Shown here: positions 33,939-46,337 of the stretch, in pieces
How positions within the stretch are numbered: the stretch's first letter is position 1
Layout of the letters: each line of letters opens with the position of its first letter
NCBI GenBank assembly: GCA_001510575.1
Contig: LNGK01000008.1
Location: 3,895,541 to 3,959,540, forward strand
Origin: Knoxdaviesia capensis
Taxonomy: Eukaryota > Ascomycota > Sordariomycetes > Microascales > Gondwanamycetaceae
DNA: 64,000 bases
Direction of reading: 5' to 3'
Translations under genes and position numbers: made by a program
The notes under the pieces: model-generated
Databases searched by the model: none
The model's input: the letters and a program-made list of their open reading frames with translations, nothing else
What the model was told of the DNA's origin: nothing

Positions 33939-35060
33939 AAAAAGGGAAAAGGAAAAAAAAGAAAAAAAAAAAAAAGGCCGGCCTCGGATCTTTACCGGGC
34001 GATTTCTTTCTCCGTGAAACGATACATGCTAAAAAAGGGACTTGACAATGAACACACAAACTTGTGTGGTGAATCAGCCGTGAACGCGAATCATTGCGTA
34101 TCCAGCTGGAAGCGTCATACCTGGGTAACAAGCTGTGTCCATAGCGCGGAATCTGAACGTCATTATGAACGCTGATGGTGTTGCTATGCTATATCCGGGT
34201 ATTTTTTTGTTTTTAATATCGTCTAGAATGTTTAGGACTCCTGCCGGCGGTCTGACTACGTCTGCTGACTACTTTGAGTTTCCATTGCCACCCGTTTCTA
34301 CGAAATCTTGATGCCAGGCTGCGGTATGTGCCAATTCTCACTTCATCTGATTCACACTTGACATGTGAGGCGACGACCAAGACAGGCTTAGGGTTCACCC
34401 CACACCAGCTTCCCTCAACCACGATGGAGACAGGAATAGCTTTGTAGAAATGAAGTGGGGGCAAAATCACATTTCCCTCGTCACAATTCACGATACTCAC
34501 GATACGCTCTAGACGTTACTTGTTGCTTACAGTGCTGTCACTTTCCCCAAGTCCGTGTTGAGATCGGCTCGGTGGGGCACCGAATCCGGCCGGCGCTGGG
34601 GCCAATAATCTCCATCCAAATGCGGTTCTCGACCTGGGGCCGGTTTGGGCTTGCACGACCACCCGAAAATGGAGTGATGACTTCTCCAAAACGTTCGTCT
34701 CACTGTGGACATGCTACTTAATTTGGCCACAAAGAAACACAGACTTGGCTTCGTTATGACGTCGGCCGGAAGTTCAATGACACAACGAGCTCTTCACCAT
34801 TACCATTCGTGCTGGGCAGTTTCCGGCCATGTGTGGGAAATACGAAATCTCCGTTGCTAGCATCTTGGGCGAGAACAGTATAAACGGGAACGGCCTGCAT
34901 CTTCTGCATCTCTCCTCTTCTTCCTTTTCTCTCCTCTTTTCCTCACAGTTCCTTTTTTTTTTTTTCCCCTTTTCACTCTTTTTTGGAAATTCCTTCTCAG
35001 TGATACCCAATTCATGATACCCCATTCTCTGCGTTGATATCACAAACTGAAGTTTTTACA
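33939..35060. other. Intergenic region between fex1 and the HAM1-like gene
   Basis: No gene is supported in 1.1 kb. An A-rich run (33950-33975) follows the fex1 stop. The 34890-34990 segment is a strong pyrimidine tract and likely marks the core promoter or leader of the next gene. Confidence 0.55.
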
Positions 35061-38000
35061 ATGTCTTCAAAAGTGAACCGGCCAACTGACCCGAGGGTCA
35101 AGGACGCCGATATTGCCCGGAAACTGCAGATTTACGGCATAGTTTCCGCCTTCAAGGCCGGCAAGGTGCCATCGGTAAGCTCCTCCTGCCTTCCTGACTT
35201 ACACGGAGTGAATATAGAACAGTGCTGACATAAGCTCTTAGAACGACCAAATCGATGTCGCTTTGAACAGCCTCATTCAATCCAAGGCTCTGACGAGCCC
35301 TCCGCGTGGACTTTCCGAAGAGGGAAAGACTCTGATTCAGGATCTTCGCGATGTTGCCGAGAAGGCCAAGCTGATGGTGCTGAGCAAGAATGACGGCAAC
35401 CTGATTCAGGATTTCATCTGGCAGACGCGGTCGTTTGACGGCAGCGGCATAGCAAAGCCCAAGATGTCTATTGACAAGGAGGCCAACCAGAAGAACAGCC
35501 AGGAAGCTCTGGAGGGCTTTAGAACCCTGGGTAACCTTCTTGTTACCAACGGCCAGTTCCGCAAGTTGCGTATGTGCTTTCCCCCTTCGACACGTGACCC
35601 GTGAATGATGAGCTGGCCGACGACCTAACATGTGTTTTCTCCCATTCTTTTTAGTCAAGGACGCAACCATTCTCCTCCGTGACATTGCCAGCGATGCGGC
35701 GTCCAATGCCGGTTCGCGGTTCCGGCCCTCCGAAGATGACTTGGCCCAGGTCGACCAGGCTGCCGCAGACAACACCTGGCACGACGCCCCTGACTTCAAG
35801 GGCATGGGCGACAAGTACAAGAGCTTCATGAACCGCGGCAATAAGGAAGCCCAAGAGGTTGCTGAGGCTGCCGATAAGGCTGCAAACCCAACCGGTTCTA
35901 CCAATCCCCGCGACTACGACAAGCAGGCCGGCTCCAAGGCTGCCAAGAACCTGATGAACAAGAAGATGGAGGAGAACATCAGCGAGGAGGACAAGCAGAA
36001 GATCAAGGAGAAGCACGACAAGTACAAGCAGGATGCTAAGGAGTACTGGGACAAGAAGATGCCCCAGGAGCGTAAGGATGCTGTCATCTCCCGCCTCAAG
36101 AAGATCGTCATCGAGTGCCAGCAGCACCCTGATTACTCCAAGGCCATGACCACTCTCCTCAACCTTGCTGAGGAGTACGGCCGGAATGGTTCTTCCATGG
36201 CCAAGGAAAGCTCCGGCTCGCTGGGTGGTGCTCGGACCGGACTCGCTGCCGCTGAGCACGACCTGAAAACCTTGATCGAGCGCTTTGCCAACAGCACCTC
36301 GGTCGACAGCCTGACCGACTCTATCAAGGCGCTCTACTCTGCTGCCCAGAAGGACTCTGAGCTGAAGAACTGGTTCCAGGACGCCAACCAGTACATTCGC
36401 CGCTGCCTGCTCAAGCAGGGATACATCCTGGAGGACGGTGCAAAGACTGAGTGGGACGATATGGAGAAGCGTGGCCGGTTCCTTTTCCGCGAGAAGTACC
36501 GATCGGAAGCCAATGATATCGCCGACGAGGCCAAGATGTTCGTCAAGCAGTTCGACAAGGACCAGCAAAACCGCGCGCTCGCCAAGTCGGTCCAGAAGCT
36601 CTTCCGCGACATTGGCCACAACCACGATGGCAAGATTGCCTACAAGCCCGAGCTTGTCAAGGACCTGGTTGAAGTTATCCTACCGTCACTGCTCGTCAAC
36701 GTCTCCTACATCCCGATCCCGCGCATTGAGTACCGGGATGACCAGTTCGACATGATCCTGGACAACATTGTGCTGGAATCTGACAACTTCATGCCCAACT
36801 CACTGGAGTGGTTCAACGACAACAACTTCAGCTGGGGCCGCAAGTTCATGGAGAAGAAGCGTGGCCGCCAGAGCGCCGAGGTCAACGTGACGGGAGTGCA
36901 GTTCGACCTGCGCGAGGTCGGCTACCACATTCGTCGCAAGAAGGGCTTCCCGACCATCACCGACACCGGTGTTGTCGACATCCTCCTCCCTGGTGAGGGT
37001 CTCTCCTTCGACATGCGGGTGTCGACTCCCGGCGTCACCGACAAGCAGAAGGTGTTCAAGGTCGAGAAGATCAAGGTCGACCTGCACAACATGAAGATTA
37101 AATTCCTGCGCTCCAACCACAAGTTCCTCTTCAGCATGATGACTCCGGTGATCCTCAAGCTGATGCGCCCGATCATCCAGAAGGTGGTCGCCAAGCAGGT
37201 GCAGAACATGGCCAACGAGTACGACGGCCTGCTGTGGCAGGTCAAGCAGGAGGCGAAGAAGACGGCGAAGGAGGCCAAGGCGCGCGGAGATAAGACTGGC
37301 AGCGCGTACGGCCGCTATGCCAGCGCGTCCAAGAAAGTGTTCGGCGCCGAAAAGAAGCGCAAGGCCGATGCCAAGGCCCGCAGCCAGACCGGCAAGCCCC
37401 CGCCGGATACCCGCATCCTGTACACCAACGAGAACACCTTGTTCCCCAATGTCAAGATCCCCATTATCGGTTCGTCGGTCACCACCAAGGCTGGTGAGTA
37501 CGCCAACCTGGCTCGCCAGGGCGACAAGTGGGAGTCCCCGGTGTTCACCGTTGGCAATGCCCCGCGGACCACCAAGCGCGCGCCCATGGCGAAGGTTGTC
37601 CGCCGGGAGCGCGAGGCTAAAAATGTTGGCGCCAAGGGCGGCAGCAATGCCCCTTCTAATCCCATGGCTACTGCCGCTGCTGCTGCCGCGCTCGGTGGAG
37701 GCGGCGGAGCCGCTGCGGGAGCTACCGCCGGTGCCGGTGCCGGTGCCGGTGCCGGTTCTGGTTATGGATCTAAGGCGCCTGGATACGGCGCCGGTGCTGC
37801 CCCAGGATACCCCACTGCCAACGCCGTCCCGGCTGCCAATGCTCCAGGATACGCTCCGGCCAACGCTCCTGGAAGCGGAGCTGCCGCCCCTGCGAAGAAT
37901 GCCGTTGAAGGCAATGGTCAGGCTACCGGAAACGGATATGCCGGCAATGGTAGCTACAACGGAACCACCGGAAGTGGCACCGGCACCACGCAGGGCAAGA

Positions 38001-38068
38001 AGGCCCGCAAGGCTGCCGCTGCTGCGGAAGCTGCTGGTGCCCGTGCTGCAAACGTCGACAACTACTAG
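35061..38068 (+). CDS. HAM1-like protein (DUF5923/DUF4449 family)
   Basis: Three exons (35061-35174, 35242-35569, 35655-38068), joined across GT-AG introns of 67 and 85 bp, encode 951 residues. The protein belongs to the fungal HAM1-like family with an N-terminal DUF5923-type and a C-terminal DUF4449-type region; the latter is thought to be related to BPI/TULIP lipid-binding folds. The N-terminal half is helical and highly charged (DKQAGSKAAKNLMNKKMEEN). The C-terminal domain contains LLVNVSYIPIPRIEYRDDQF and PNSLEWFNDNNFSWGRKFM. The last 150 residues are a low-complexity Gly/Ala/Pro/Tyr-rich tail with a (GA)n stretch and a final basic patch (KKARK). No signal peptide or membrane segment is visible. 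A role in membrane-lipid binding or transfer is inferred from the family; nothing in the locus adds to it. Confidence 0.85.
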
Positions 38069-38923
38069 GACCTGGCACGATGTCTCTGTCCCATGTTTTG
38101 TTCTGGTTTATCTTTGTGGGCTTGTTGTTCAGTTTTGTTTCTATTCATGTTTCAAGTTTGTCGGTCACCCTACAAGTCTGAAAGCGACAACGAGGGAAAC
38201 TTGGCACCACCCCTCCACTCACCCACTCTTTTTTAATATCTCGGTTTTTTATCTCTGCTTCTTTGGAATGATATCCAGGTGTTATTACCACAGGAAACAC
38301 CACAAATGTGTGAACAGTTTGTCGCTCTTTTTTTAGTCTAGTTGTAAACAGTTCAAACATAATAATTCACGACTTTCCAGATTTATACTTGTCCGAGAGA
38401 ACCTGAGCCCAGAACAGATTCGTGTCTGCATCGTGATTCTTCGGCATGCTTCGGGTTAAGCTTGTGCCAACCCTAAGCGCCCCATCGGCAGAGTCCGCAC
38501 AGATTACAGCGTGACGTCGCTTATCGATAAGCCCCGCCGCAGTTCCGGAACCCCACCAATGGCCGCCCGCTGAACGGTTTCTCCTGGCCAGTTTTGGGGT
38601 TGTGTGCATCTAACCTCAAATTGGGAAGATATTGGGCCGTCTTTGTTGGATCTCTGTGTCTTTGCGATCGTCTTTCTCTCACCGCAACTTTGTGCTGAAT
38701 TTTCTTGGTTCTGTTTCGTATTTTGCATTCTGAGCTTCCGTGGGTCTTCCGTGCTTCGGACGGTTTCTTATCTCTGTAGACCTTGCTCACGGCTGTCTCC
38801 GCTTTCATATTCCCACTATTTCTGTCCCCAGATCTCGTCTGCTCTCGCTCCATCTCGCTCTCTTCTTTGTCTGCTATCTCTCCTTCTCTTCTCCCTGAAA
38901 TACCAACTGAACAACCACCCAAA
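38069..38923. other. Intergenic region upstream of the UPRT gene
   Basis: No gene is supported in 855 bases. The final 300 bases are pyrimidine-rich and likely contain promoter and leader of the UPRT gene. Confidence 0.55.
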
Positions 38924-39684
38924 ATGGCCACTCCCCAGGAACTCCCGTCCAACGTGCACATCTCGCAGCACCCGTGCCTGCAAGCCAAGCTCAGCCAGCT
39001 CCGGTCGGCAACCGCGTCGGCCCGCGATGTGAAGACGCTGGTCTACGAGATCGCGCTGATAATGTCGTGCGAAGCGCTGGCCACCGCCGTCTCGATTGCC
39101 CCCGGACCGACCGATTCGACCCCGCTGGGCTTTACATACACGACCACGGTGGCGCCGCACGAGATCTCCGTGGTGCCGGTGCTCCGCTCCGGCCTCGGCA
39201 TGGTCGAAGGTACGTGATCCGGGTTGTCCCCAGGAGTCTGGCCTTTTTTTTTCGGTGTACTGATCCTGTGTGTTGTCCGTCCCCAGCCGTGCAAACCATC
39301 CTCCCTGCCCCCGTGCCCGTACACCACCTCGGCCTGTACCGCGAGCAAGTCACCCTGCAACCGGTCGAATACTACAATAACCTGCCTAACCACTCCGCCG
39401 ACGGCGGTCGGCCCTCCAAGCTGGCCATCATCTGCGACCCGGTCATTGCCACCGGCGGCACGTGCGTGGCCGCCATCCAGGCCCTGCGCGAGTGGGGCAC
39501 CGAGCATGTTGTCGTTGTGGCCATCGTCGGCGCCGCCCAGGGTCTGAAGCTTGCTGCGGCCGAGTGGCCCGAGGCCACCGACATCTGGGTCGCCGGCGTC
39601 GATGAAGAGCTTACTACAACCGGCATGCTGAAGCCCGGCTTGGGCGATATCGGTGATCGCCTGTTCCTGACGATCGGAAAGTAA
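38924..39684 (+). CDS. fur1: Uracil phosphoribosyltransferase
   Basis: Two exons (38924-39209, 39287-39684) joined by a 77-bp GT-AG intron encode 227 residues. The enzyme salvages uracil by transferring the phosphoribosyl group of PRPP to give UMP in the cytosol. The PRPP-binding loop CDPVIATGGT lies at residues 145-154. Upstream are VVPVLRSGLGMVE (the substrate loop, just before the intron) and HHLGLYREQV, and the C-terminus ends GLGDIGDRLFLT, all diagnostic for eukaryotic UPRT. The length matches the family. The chosen ATG sits in a good context (AAAATGG) after a pyrimidine-rich leader. Loss of this gene is the classical route to 5-fluorouracil resistance in fungi. Confidence 0.95.
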
Positions 39685-39934
39685 TCGAGATGCGCAATGG
39701 ACTTGTCAGTGCATGTCGAGGGCGTGTAGTTGGTGGGTGTTTCTCTTGCTATAGATATTTTTGACGTATTTCTAATGCCTATATTACGTGGTATGGAATG
39801 GAGGGAAACGTTTGGGTGGTACACGAATCATATCACTTAGGGCGTTTGTTGGATCATTTTGTAATGGTTTATGGACACATAATAATATAACAGGTACCCC
39901 ACATCATCTAGAGAAGAAAGGAAACCCGTGAACC

Positions 39935-42900
39935 TCACCGAATCTCAAACGGACTCTCTTCAACTCCCTTCACCATACTCCAGCTCTCCTCCACCCAATC
40001 CCCCGAAACTACCTTGACCGATCCCACGCGGCCCTCCTCGCGAAGTTGTTGCCGGATATCCGCCGATAGCGCATGCATAGTCAAACCATCGGGCTCGGCC
40101 ACGACCAGAACATGAGTCAGTTCGGGGGGGACACCGGGAGTCCCGAGAGGAAGTACCTGGGCCCCGCCGAAGCGGAGGTAGTTCTCGAGCTTCAGCGCCG
40201 CGATGCTGGCCGGCGACGATGGTGCAGTGGCGTCGGTGGTCGTGCATCCGGCTTGGAGAATCAACACCACACAACGCCGGAATATCTGGCCGTACCGGCC
40301 TGCGATCAAGCTTTCGCGGCCGTGGTCTTCCAGCTGTAACAGGAACAGCTCTTTATTGAACGGGGAGCCGGAGTCATCTTTTCCCGGCATCCCCTTCAAC
40401 AGAGCCACCAGGTCGTCCATCGTAATATCTCGTGAGTAGCTGTCGCCGTACTGGTCGACCTCTGATTTCGCCACGCGAACCACCACGTCGTTTGCGGGGT
40501 GCAGAATATGCCCCTCTTCCAGTGGCAGAACAAACCCGCCGCCCGCCTGGGCGATGCAGTCCAAGAGCCACTTCGGCCGCACGATAGTTGTGCCGCCGCG
40601 CTTGATGATACTGGCCACCGGGATGAGCTTCTTGTCAGCGACGACCACGACCGCTTCGCTGTCGTCAGCTGTCACCCGCTGCCGCACAGTTCCGCCATGG
40701 GCCTTGACTAGCCCCTCTAGCTGCGTCTTGGCCATCTTCTGGGGGTTTGCCATATCGCTCATGACGCAGAACGACATCCCGTCGAATAAATGCTTCAGCT
40801 TCCCGTCGCCCACTGTTTGTTCTGTGGCTGCTCCACCCCGCGGCCCCCCCGCGCCAACCACGACCAGTTCGCGCTTTGCGCGTTTGACCGGCCGGTTGCG
40901 GTGCTTGCGGTCCTCCACGGTCATCGCTTTGTTCTTCTGCACCTCGTCGTCAACGCGTTGCTGGAGCGCATCGAAGTCGTCCATGGACAACGCCTGGTTC
41001 CATGCTTTATCCGTGCGCAGCCTGCGGAAGCGCGGGAACCGGAGCGTCTTGCCTTTGGCAAACTGGTCTGTTGGGCCAACGCTGGCAGCTTTGACCTCGA
41101 GGACTATCGACTCGCTGGGGCGAATCCAGACGTCGGGCCGCTCAAGCTGTCGTGCACCTCCTGCCAGCTCGATATATTCGGTGGGCGGGTTCTTCACGTC
41201 CCAAGCAGTCCATTTCCCCTCAGTCTGGTGTTTGATAGCGGCGTAGTCTTCAGCCTTGAAACCACCACCGACCTTGAAGAAGCTCCAGCATTTCTCGGGG
41301 GAAGCCCCAGAAAGGATGTGGTTTTCACTGGCCCTAAGACCACACAAGAAACTGGAAATGGTGCCGCCGCGTTTGCCAGAGCCGTAATAGCCACCGATGA
41401 CCACACAGTCGAGATTCTCGCCAAATTCGTTCATGTAGTCGGGCTTCACTTTGATCCAGTCGTCATTTCGGCTGTTGAGGCGGTACATTGAGCGAGGGTT
41501 CTTCAGCACTAGGCCTTCACTTGCCCGCTCGACGACATCTCTTAGAGCCGGTTCGACAGCAGACGCAGAGGTGGCACGGAGATACGGGTGGACTTCAAGT
41601 CGTCGAAACACTCCGTGTATAGACCCCGATTTCCCCGTGACGTCGTTGTCATGGATGCGTTTCTTGATGATAGTTGACAGCGCAGCCCGGCGATCTCGAA
41701 GGGTGTACTTTGTCAGATCCGAGCCGTTCAACAGGATCACATCGAAAACACAGAAGAACGGCTGCCAACCCCGAGGAGCATCAGAACCGACAGAGCGCTT
41801 CTTCTCTTCGTTGGCGGCAGACTTCAGAGTTCCAAACGGCATCATCACGTCCGACTCGTTATCCCATGTCACCATCTCCCCATCGAGGATAACGTTTTCC
41901 ACCCGGTCGTCGAAGCAGTCAACCAGATGTTTCGTCAGGGCGGAGTCCGACTCTTGGAGTCCCGAGCCGTACAGATAGGTATAGTCCTTGGTTTTGCGGG
42001 AGAACCAGGCGAATCGGCGCCCACCAGGCATCGACGGATCAGAGGTCATGTGCATCTGCATGCGTTCGCCATCAAGCTTCTCCTCAATCCAGAATTCGGT
42101 GTCTTCTTCCGTGGGCCGCAGGTACTGGATCATGCGGTCGAACGAGGCCGGCATCTGAAACTGGGCAAGCTGTGGTTGGAAGCACTGCATGAGTGAAACT
42201 CCAGTCTCTTCCTGAGTAAGAGACATGTTGGGGTCCCAAAGTTCCCAGCAAACACGGCGGAGACTGGAGGATACGTTGAACAGAGCCTCACCGTCAGGGT
42301 GCCACAGATTCAAGAATGTCTTTTCCGTGGCTCCAACTTTCATTTGCTTCAGGACAATCCGGATGAGCCACATAAGCTCTTCCGGGTTCATGCGCTGGTA
42401 TAAGGTCTGGAACACTTCCAGGTGTTCAGATTCGCCCGATGAGGCAGCTAGGCGATCGAGCAACTCGTTGACGTCGGCAATGGTGAGATCTCCAGGCGTG
42501 GTGCGCATAGGTCGCTTCGACAGCACTTCAAAACAGCGCCCGGCAAAGTCACCCGCAAGCCGAGACGCCATGGTCTGGCCGGGAAGCTTCCAGTGCAGCA
42601 GATTGTATCCGTCTTCGGAGTTCTTGTCGATCTTCATCAGCTTCACCAACAGCTTGCCGATGGAGTTCTCCTTGAGACCATAGACGCCGCGATCTCGGTC
42701 CCTGTCGGGAAGAATCAGCCGCATGGCCGGATAAAAGTCGTTGCCGACATCTTTCCGCCATCTCTCGATAAATTTCTCGATAATGACCCGCCGTTGCTCC
42801 TGTGGTGACTTCTTCGAGGCCGCATTCCGCGCCGCAGCTCCGGCAGCTCCGGGCTGCTTCTGGTTCTGGATCAGCGGATTGAAGATCCCGGTGTAAAGGG

Positions 42901-43098
42901 CAGAAAACGGCAGAGTCTTGTGGAAGTTCCGCGGCCGGTTTGCAAACCTACAAACACGCACATTAGAAAAGGGGTCCTGCAGGAAGCCGGTTTCAATTGG
43001 GGAGAAACTCACTTCTCATCAAGCTCGTCAGTGGTTATTAGAGAGGCATATTGACGCTGATCTTCATCAATAGCAGCAGCATTTGGCTCAACATCCAT
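39935..43098 (-). CDS. lig4: DNA ligase IV (non-homologous end joining)
   Basis: On the minus strand, exon 1 (43098-43013) and exon 2 (42947-39935) are joined by a 65-bp GT-AG intron to give 1032 residues. The first exon supplies MDVEPNAAAIDEDQRQYASL, and the intron splits a lysine codon just before FANRPRNFHKTLPF. The ATP-dependent ligase core follows: the DNA-binding region, the nucleotidyltransferase motif EEKLDGER with catalytic lysine near residue 319, LDGEMV, SEGLVLK and DWIKVKPDY. The C-terminal third has a first BRCT domain (from about residue 700), a linker carrying the conserved QYGDSY element of the XRCC4/Lif1-interaction region, and a second BRCT domain. This is the end-joining ligase that acts with Ku and Lif1 in the nucleus. 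It is convergent with fur1, whose stop lies 250 bases away, and divergent from the kinase-like pseudogene. Confidence 0.96.
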
Positions 43099-43691
43099 TT
43101 TGATTCAAGAACTGGAGCCGTAAGTTATGTGTTCATGATAATTGAAGATGATGCTAAAGAAAAGAAGCGAGATAGAGTGAGTCGAGATGCTTGAGGTCAA
43201 GAAGTAACATCTTGATAGCCACGTCTGATTGGCTAGATACCCGCTGGAGCCTAATTTTCTTCCACTAAGCTCTTAAGCTGCCTATAAGGATATTTTATTT
43301 TCGCTTAGATGACTATAGCGGTTAAGCTACTAGAAATATGAAATTATAGGGATCTAGCTAGTATAAATTCTAGAAGGAACTACCTACCTATCTACACCCG
43401 GCAAGTGCCTAATAAAAATGAAATCACAGGATTTATATGCTCCTGATCATTAATCAAATTTTGAAATAGCAAACACACATCAGTTATTTGTTTCCTTTCC
43501 TACCCTCTTTGACTCTTTCTTCTTACAATTTCTTCCCGTATTTATCCCTATGAGACGTTGTTTCAGAAACTTTCTCTTCTCTACAAACACTTCCTTCTTT
43601 CTTCCTTCTTAACTAACAGCCTTCGTTAACTTGGACGAGCCACCATCATTCAAACCACCAAAATCAGCGATATCCCGTGGCATATTACTTC
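43099..43691. other. AT-rich divergent intergenic region
   Basis: This 593-bp gap between the start of lig4 and the kinase-like pseudogene is AT-rich from about 43230 to 43480 (TA, TAG and CTAG words, no GC-rich codons), much like the block before the other kinase-like gene. It may be a mutated repeat remnant, and it must also hold the lig4 promoter. Confidence 0.5.
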
Positions 43692-45551
43692 ATGTCGGAT
43701 ATTCTAGCTCACCTATCCATGCCTAGCATGCCTGATTCAATGGCCGAGCCCCTGGCTCTGGTTGACCTGGTGGTTCGGACTGCTGCAGTGGATGTCTCTC
43801 AGCCGACCGCGAAGGTGGTCCCGGCTGTTGAGCTCCCCTCTGGAGATAACGGCAAGTTAAAACTAGAGATGGCATGCAGGTGATTCCGGTTTCTGGTATG
43901 CATTCTAACACAATCCTGTTGTCCTTACCCTGGTTTAGCTCCTCAATCTTCATTCGTCACCAAGGGCAAGTTCCCTCTTTCCCATCAAGGAATCCCCATG
44001 GGAGAAATCATCGAGAAGCTCGTTCCGGAATTTACGGTCAAGCTCCCGCACCGAGTTCAACCGTCCTGCCCCCGCGAGCTCGTCCAGGACCGAACTGCCT
44101 GGACTTCCAACATCCTCCATTCCGGATTTGTCCAGTGGAAGGCCACCTGGGCCCGCGATGCTCCTACCGTCGAGTCAGTCACGCATATGCTCACCTAGTA
44201 TGTTGAGCAGAAGCTTCTGGCCCTTCCGAAGAAGTTCGAAGTTAAGCAGATCAGCTGTGGTTCGTTCAACCACATCTATCAAATCCTCCACGGCGATCCG
44301 TCGTGCGACATTCCGGACCGCGCCATTCTGCGCATCATTTCGCCCGTCTTCCCGTTTTTCAAGACCGAGAGCGAGGCCGCCACCCTCTGCTATGTGGCCT
44401 GCAAGGAGATCCCCGTTCCGCGGGTCTATGCGTTCGATTCTTCGGCGAAGAATCCCCTGGATATCGAATGGATTCTCATGAGTGAAATCGACGGATATAC
44501 GGCTTGCCAGCTTTTCCACGAATTCATCCCGGCCCTCTCGACTGCCCCCTGGAAGGAAAACATTGTTGCCGGCTTGAAGACAATGTTCGACCTGATCATG
44601 AAGAAGTCGAAGTACAACCAGATCGGAAACATTTACTGCGAATGGACGACCGGAAGATTCTTCATCGGTCCGCTCTCCAATTCCGAGCTATACGCGGGAG
44701 AGCGTCTCAAGGCCCCGATCAACCGAGGCCCCTTCATGAAAATCGAGGAGTACTTCCATGCACTGGTCGATGCTGCGCGTTACGGCATGACCCCCAAAGA
44801 GGGACAACGCCTCGAGGTTGACCACAACACTTACAACGTTGAACGCATCCAAAAGCTATGCGACGTCACTGATGAAGCGATTTCCATGCTTCTTCCCTCT
44901 ATCCGCCACATTAACGAACGCTTCTCCGGTGGCCTTGAGGGGTGGAACTCGCACCTGCTCCATGCGGATCTCAACACCAAGAACATCATGATTCACCGCA
45001 CCACTGGAGCGCTTGTTGGAATCATCGATTGGGAATCGGCCTCAGTGTTCCCGACATGCCTGGTCCCTCCTGTACCCAAGGCAGCTTACGCATTCGATAT
45101 CAAGTTCGTTTCCGTCCCGAACCCCGACCTTATCCACATGGAAAGTCTCCTTCGGGGTCACGTCAATCAGCAATTTGGAACTCCCAACGCCTGGGGTCGA
45201 CGAGTGCGTATGGAGATACCGCAGGCATACCGGCCCAACAATCGCGATCCCCAGAATTATTGGGTGTCTCCGGTTGCACTTGCGGTTAGGGCCATGGCGT
45301 GTCGTATCGCCAACATCACCAGTGCCGAGTCTTCCGATATCCTGTGGATGCACGAGACACACCGCGTCGCCAACGAGCTGCGATGCCGCCAGGCCTACGC
45401 GAAGGCCCAGTCCAGAACCAACACCGCGAAGGAATCACGCAAGGGAAAGGGACATGGTACTGGCGCCAGATCGGTCAGCGGACAGGGGAAGGCGGCCACT
45501 GGAGCTAAAGCTGACGACAACAACAACGACGGCGGAGATACAAACAATTAA
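43692..45551 (+). pseudogene. Aminoglycoside-phosphotransferase-like (APH) gene with an in-frame stop
   Basis: Exon 1 (43692-43851) and exon 2 (43939-45551) make a 590-codon frame broken by one TAG at 44196-44198 (codon 140). The 87-bp intron between them has a GC donor (GCAAGT), a good CTAAC branch site and a TAG acceptor; no GT donor gives a continuous frame. Across the stop, the same frame continues with normal codon use, from TVESVTHMLT to YVEQKLLALPKKFEV. The kinase-like core is complete after it: ISCGSFNHIYQI (nucleotide loop), LLHADLNTKNIMI (Brenner motif, His395, Asp397, Asn402) and IIDWE (Asp417). This is the fungal APH/choline-kinase-like family of unknown substrate. The tail is Lys/Gly/Asp-rich. 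A CAG-to-TAG change would explain the break. Alternatives are a sequencing error, stop readthrough, or translation of the 3' part from a downstream start. Confidence 0.65.
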
Positions 45552-46337
45552 TCGACATAATTCCGGCAGATTAGCCTGACCAGATGCAAACGAACGGTGG
45601 CGGGCGTGTTGCGGAGAGGCTGGAATGGGAAACTCTCAAATCAAGGACCTGATCCTCCGGAAGTGACAGCAACGTCGCCACTATTTCAACGCGAGGGTGA
45701 CGGTCGGCGATTTATGAAGTTTTTGGAGGACGGGAGGAGTCAGTTCGGAGGGTTTTCCTACGTCAGTTAGTTAGCATGCAATCATTTCCAGGTAGCTCCG
45801 AAGGCTTTTGGGCTGAAAGTCTCCTTTTTTCATTCGGTTGGTTGATCCCTTGGGTCTCTATCCTTTTTTTTTTTTTTTTTTGCCCCTTCGTGTGTGGTGT
45901 CGTCCGCCAAGGCCGGATTTAAAAATTTCAGGATCGCGGAAAGATTGGCAACGGGACAAAGATCATGATTGCGGATCGAAACGTGGGTGCCGGCGCAGAA
46001 TCGGAGAACGGTCCTTTGTTGCCATTTTTGGGTGGTTGATGTTCTTTGGGGTTCAAATTGACCGTCGTACATTGGCGAAGGGCGTGAACGTCAAAGAAAG
46101 AGTGCGGACTTTTTTGGGGGATATAAATCCAGTCAACCGCCGGGCGTGCTTCGCAGGATATTTCATATGGTTGTCCTTTGTCGGCACACTTCACGATAAC
46201 TCAGCGTTCTTTTGTCTTCACTCACAAGAGTCGTGTCTCACAGAATTAACTTCTCACCCACAGAAGCCAATTGCTCCCTTTTTTCTCCCCTCACAACTCC
46301 CCAGCTCAGGGCTCTCAGTTCGCGACCATACGTCACC
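45552..46337. other. Intergenic region upstream of the GST gene
   Basis: No gene is supported. It has a 17-base T run near 45865 and a TATAAAT near 46120, about 215 bases before the GST start codon, which could serve as a TATA element. Confidence 0.5.

Noticed and set aside
37317..38336. A 339-codon frame overlapping the 3' part of the HAM1-like gene on the same strand
   Set aside because: It is an out-of-frame shadow of the Gly/Ala-rich tail; the real frame is defined by conserved upstream domains.
44198..44250. An intron starting with GTATGT at the TAG of the APH-like gene that might remove the stop
   Set aside because: The nearest usable acceptor would give TAA at the join, and the sequence to be removed reads as conserved coding sequence.
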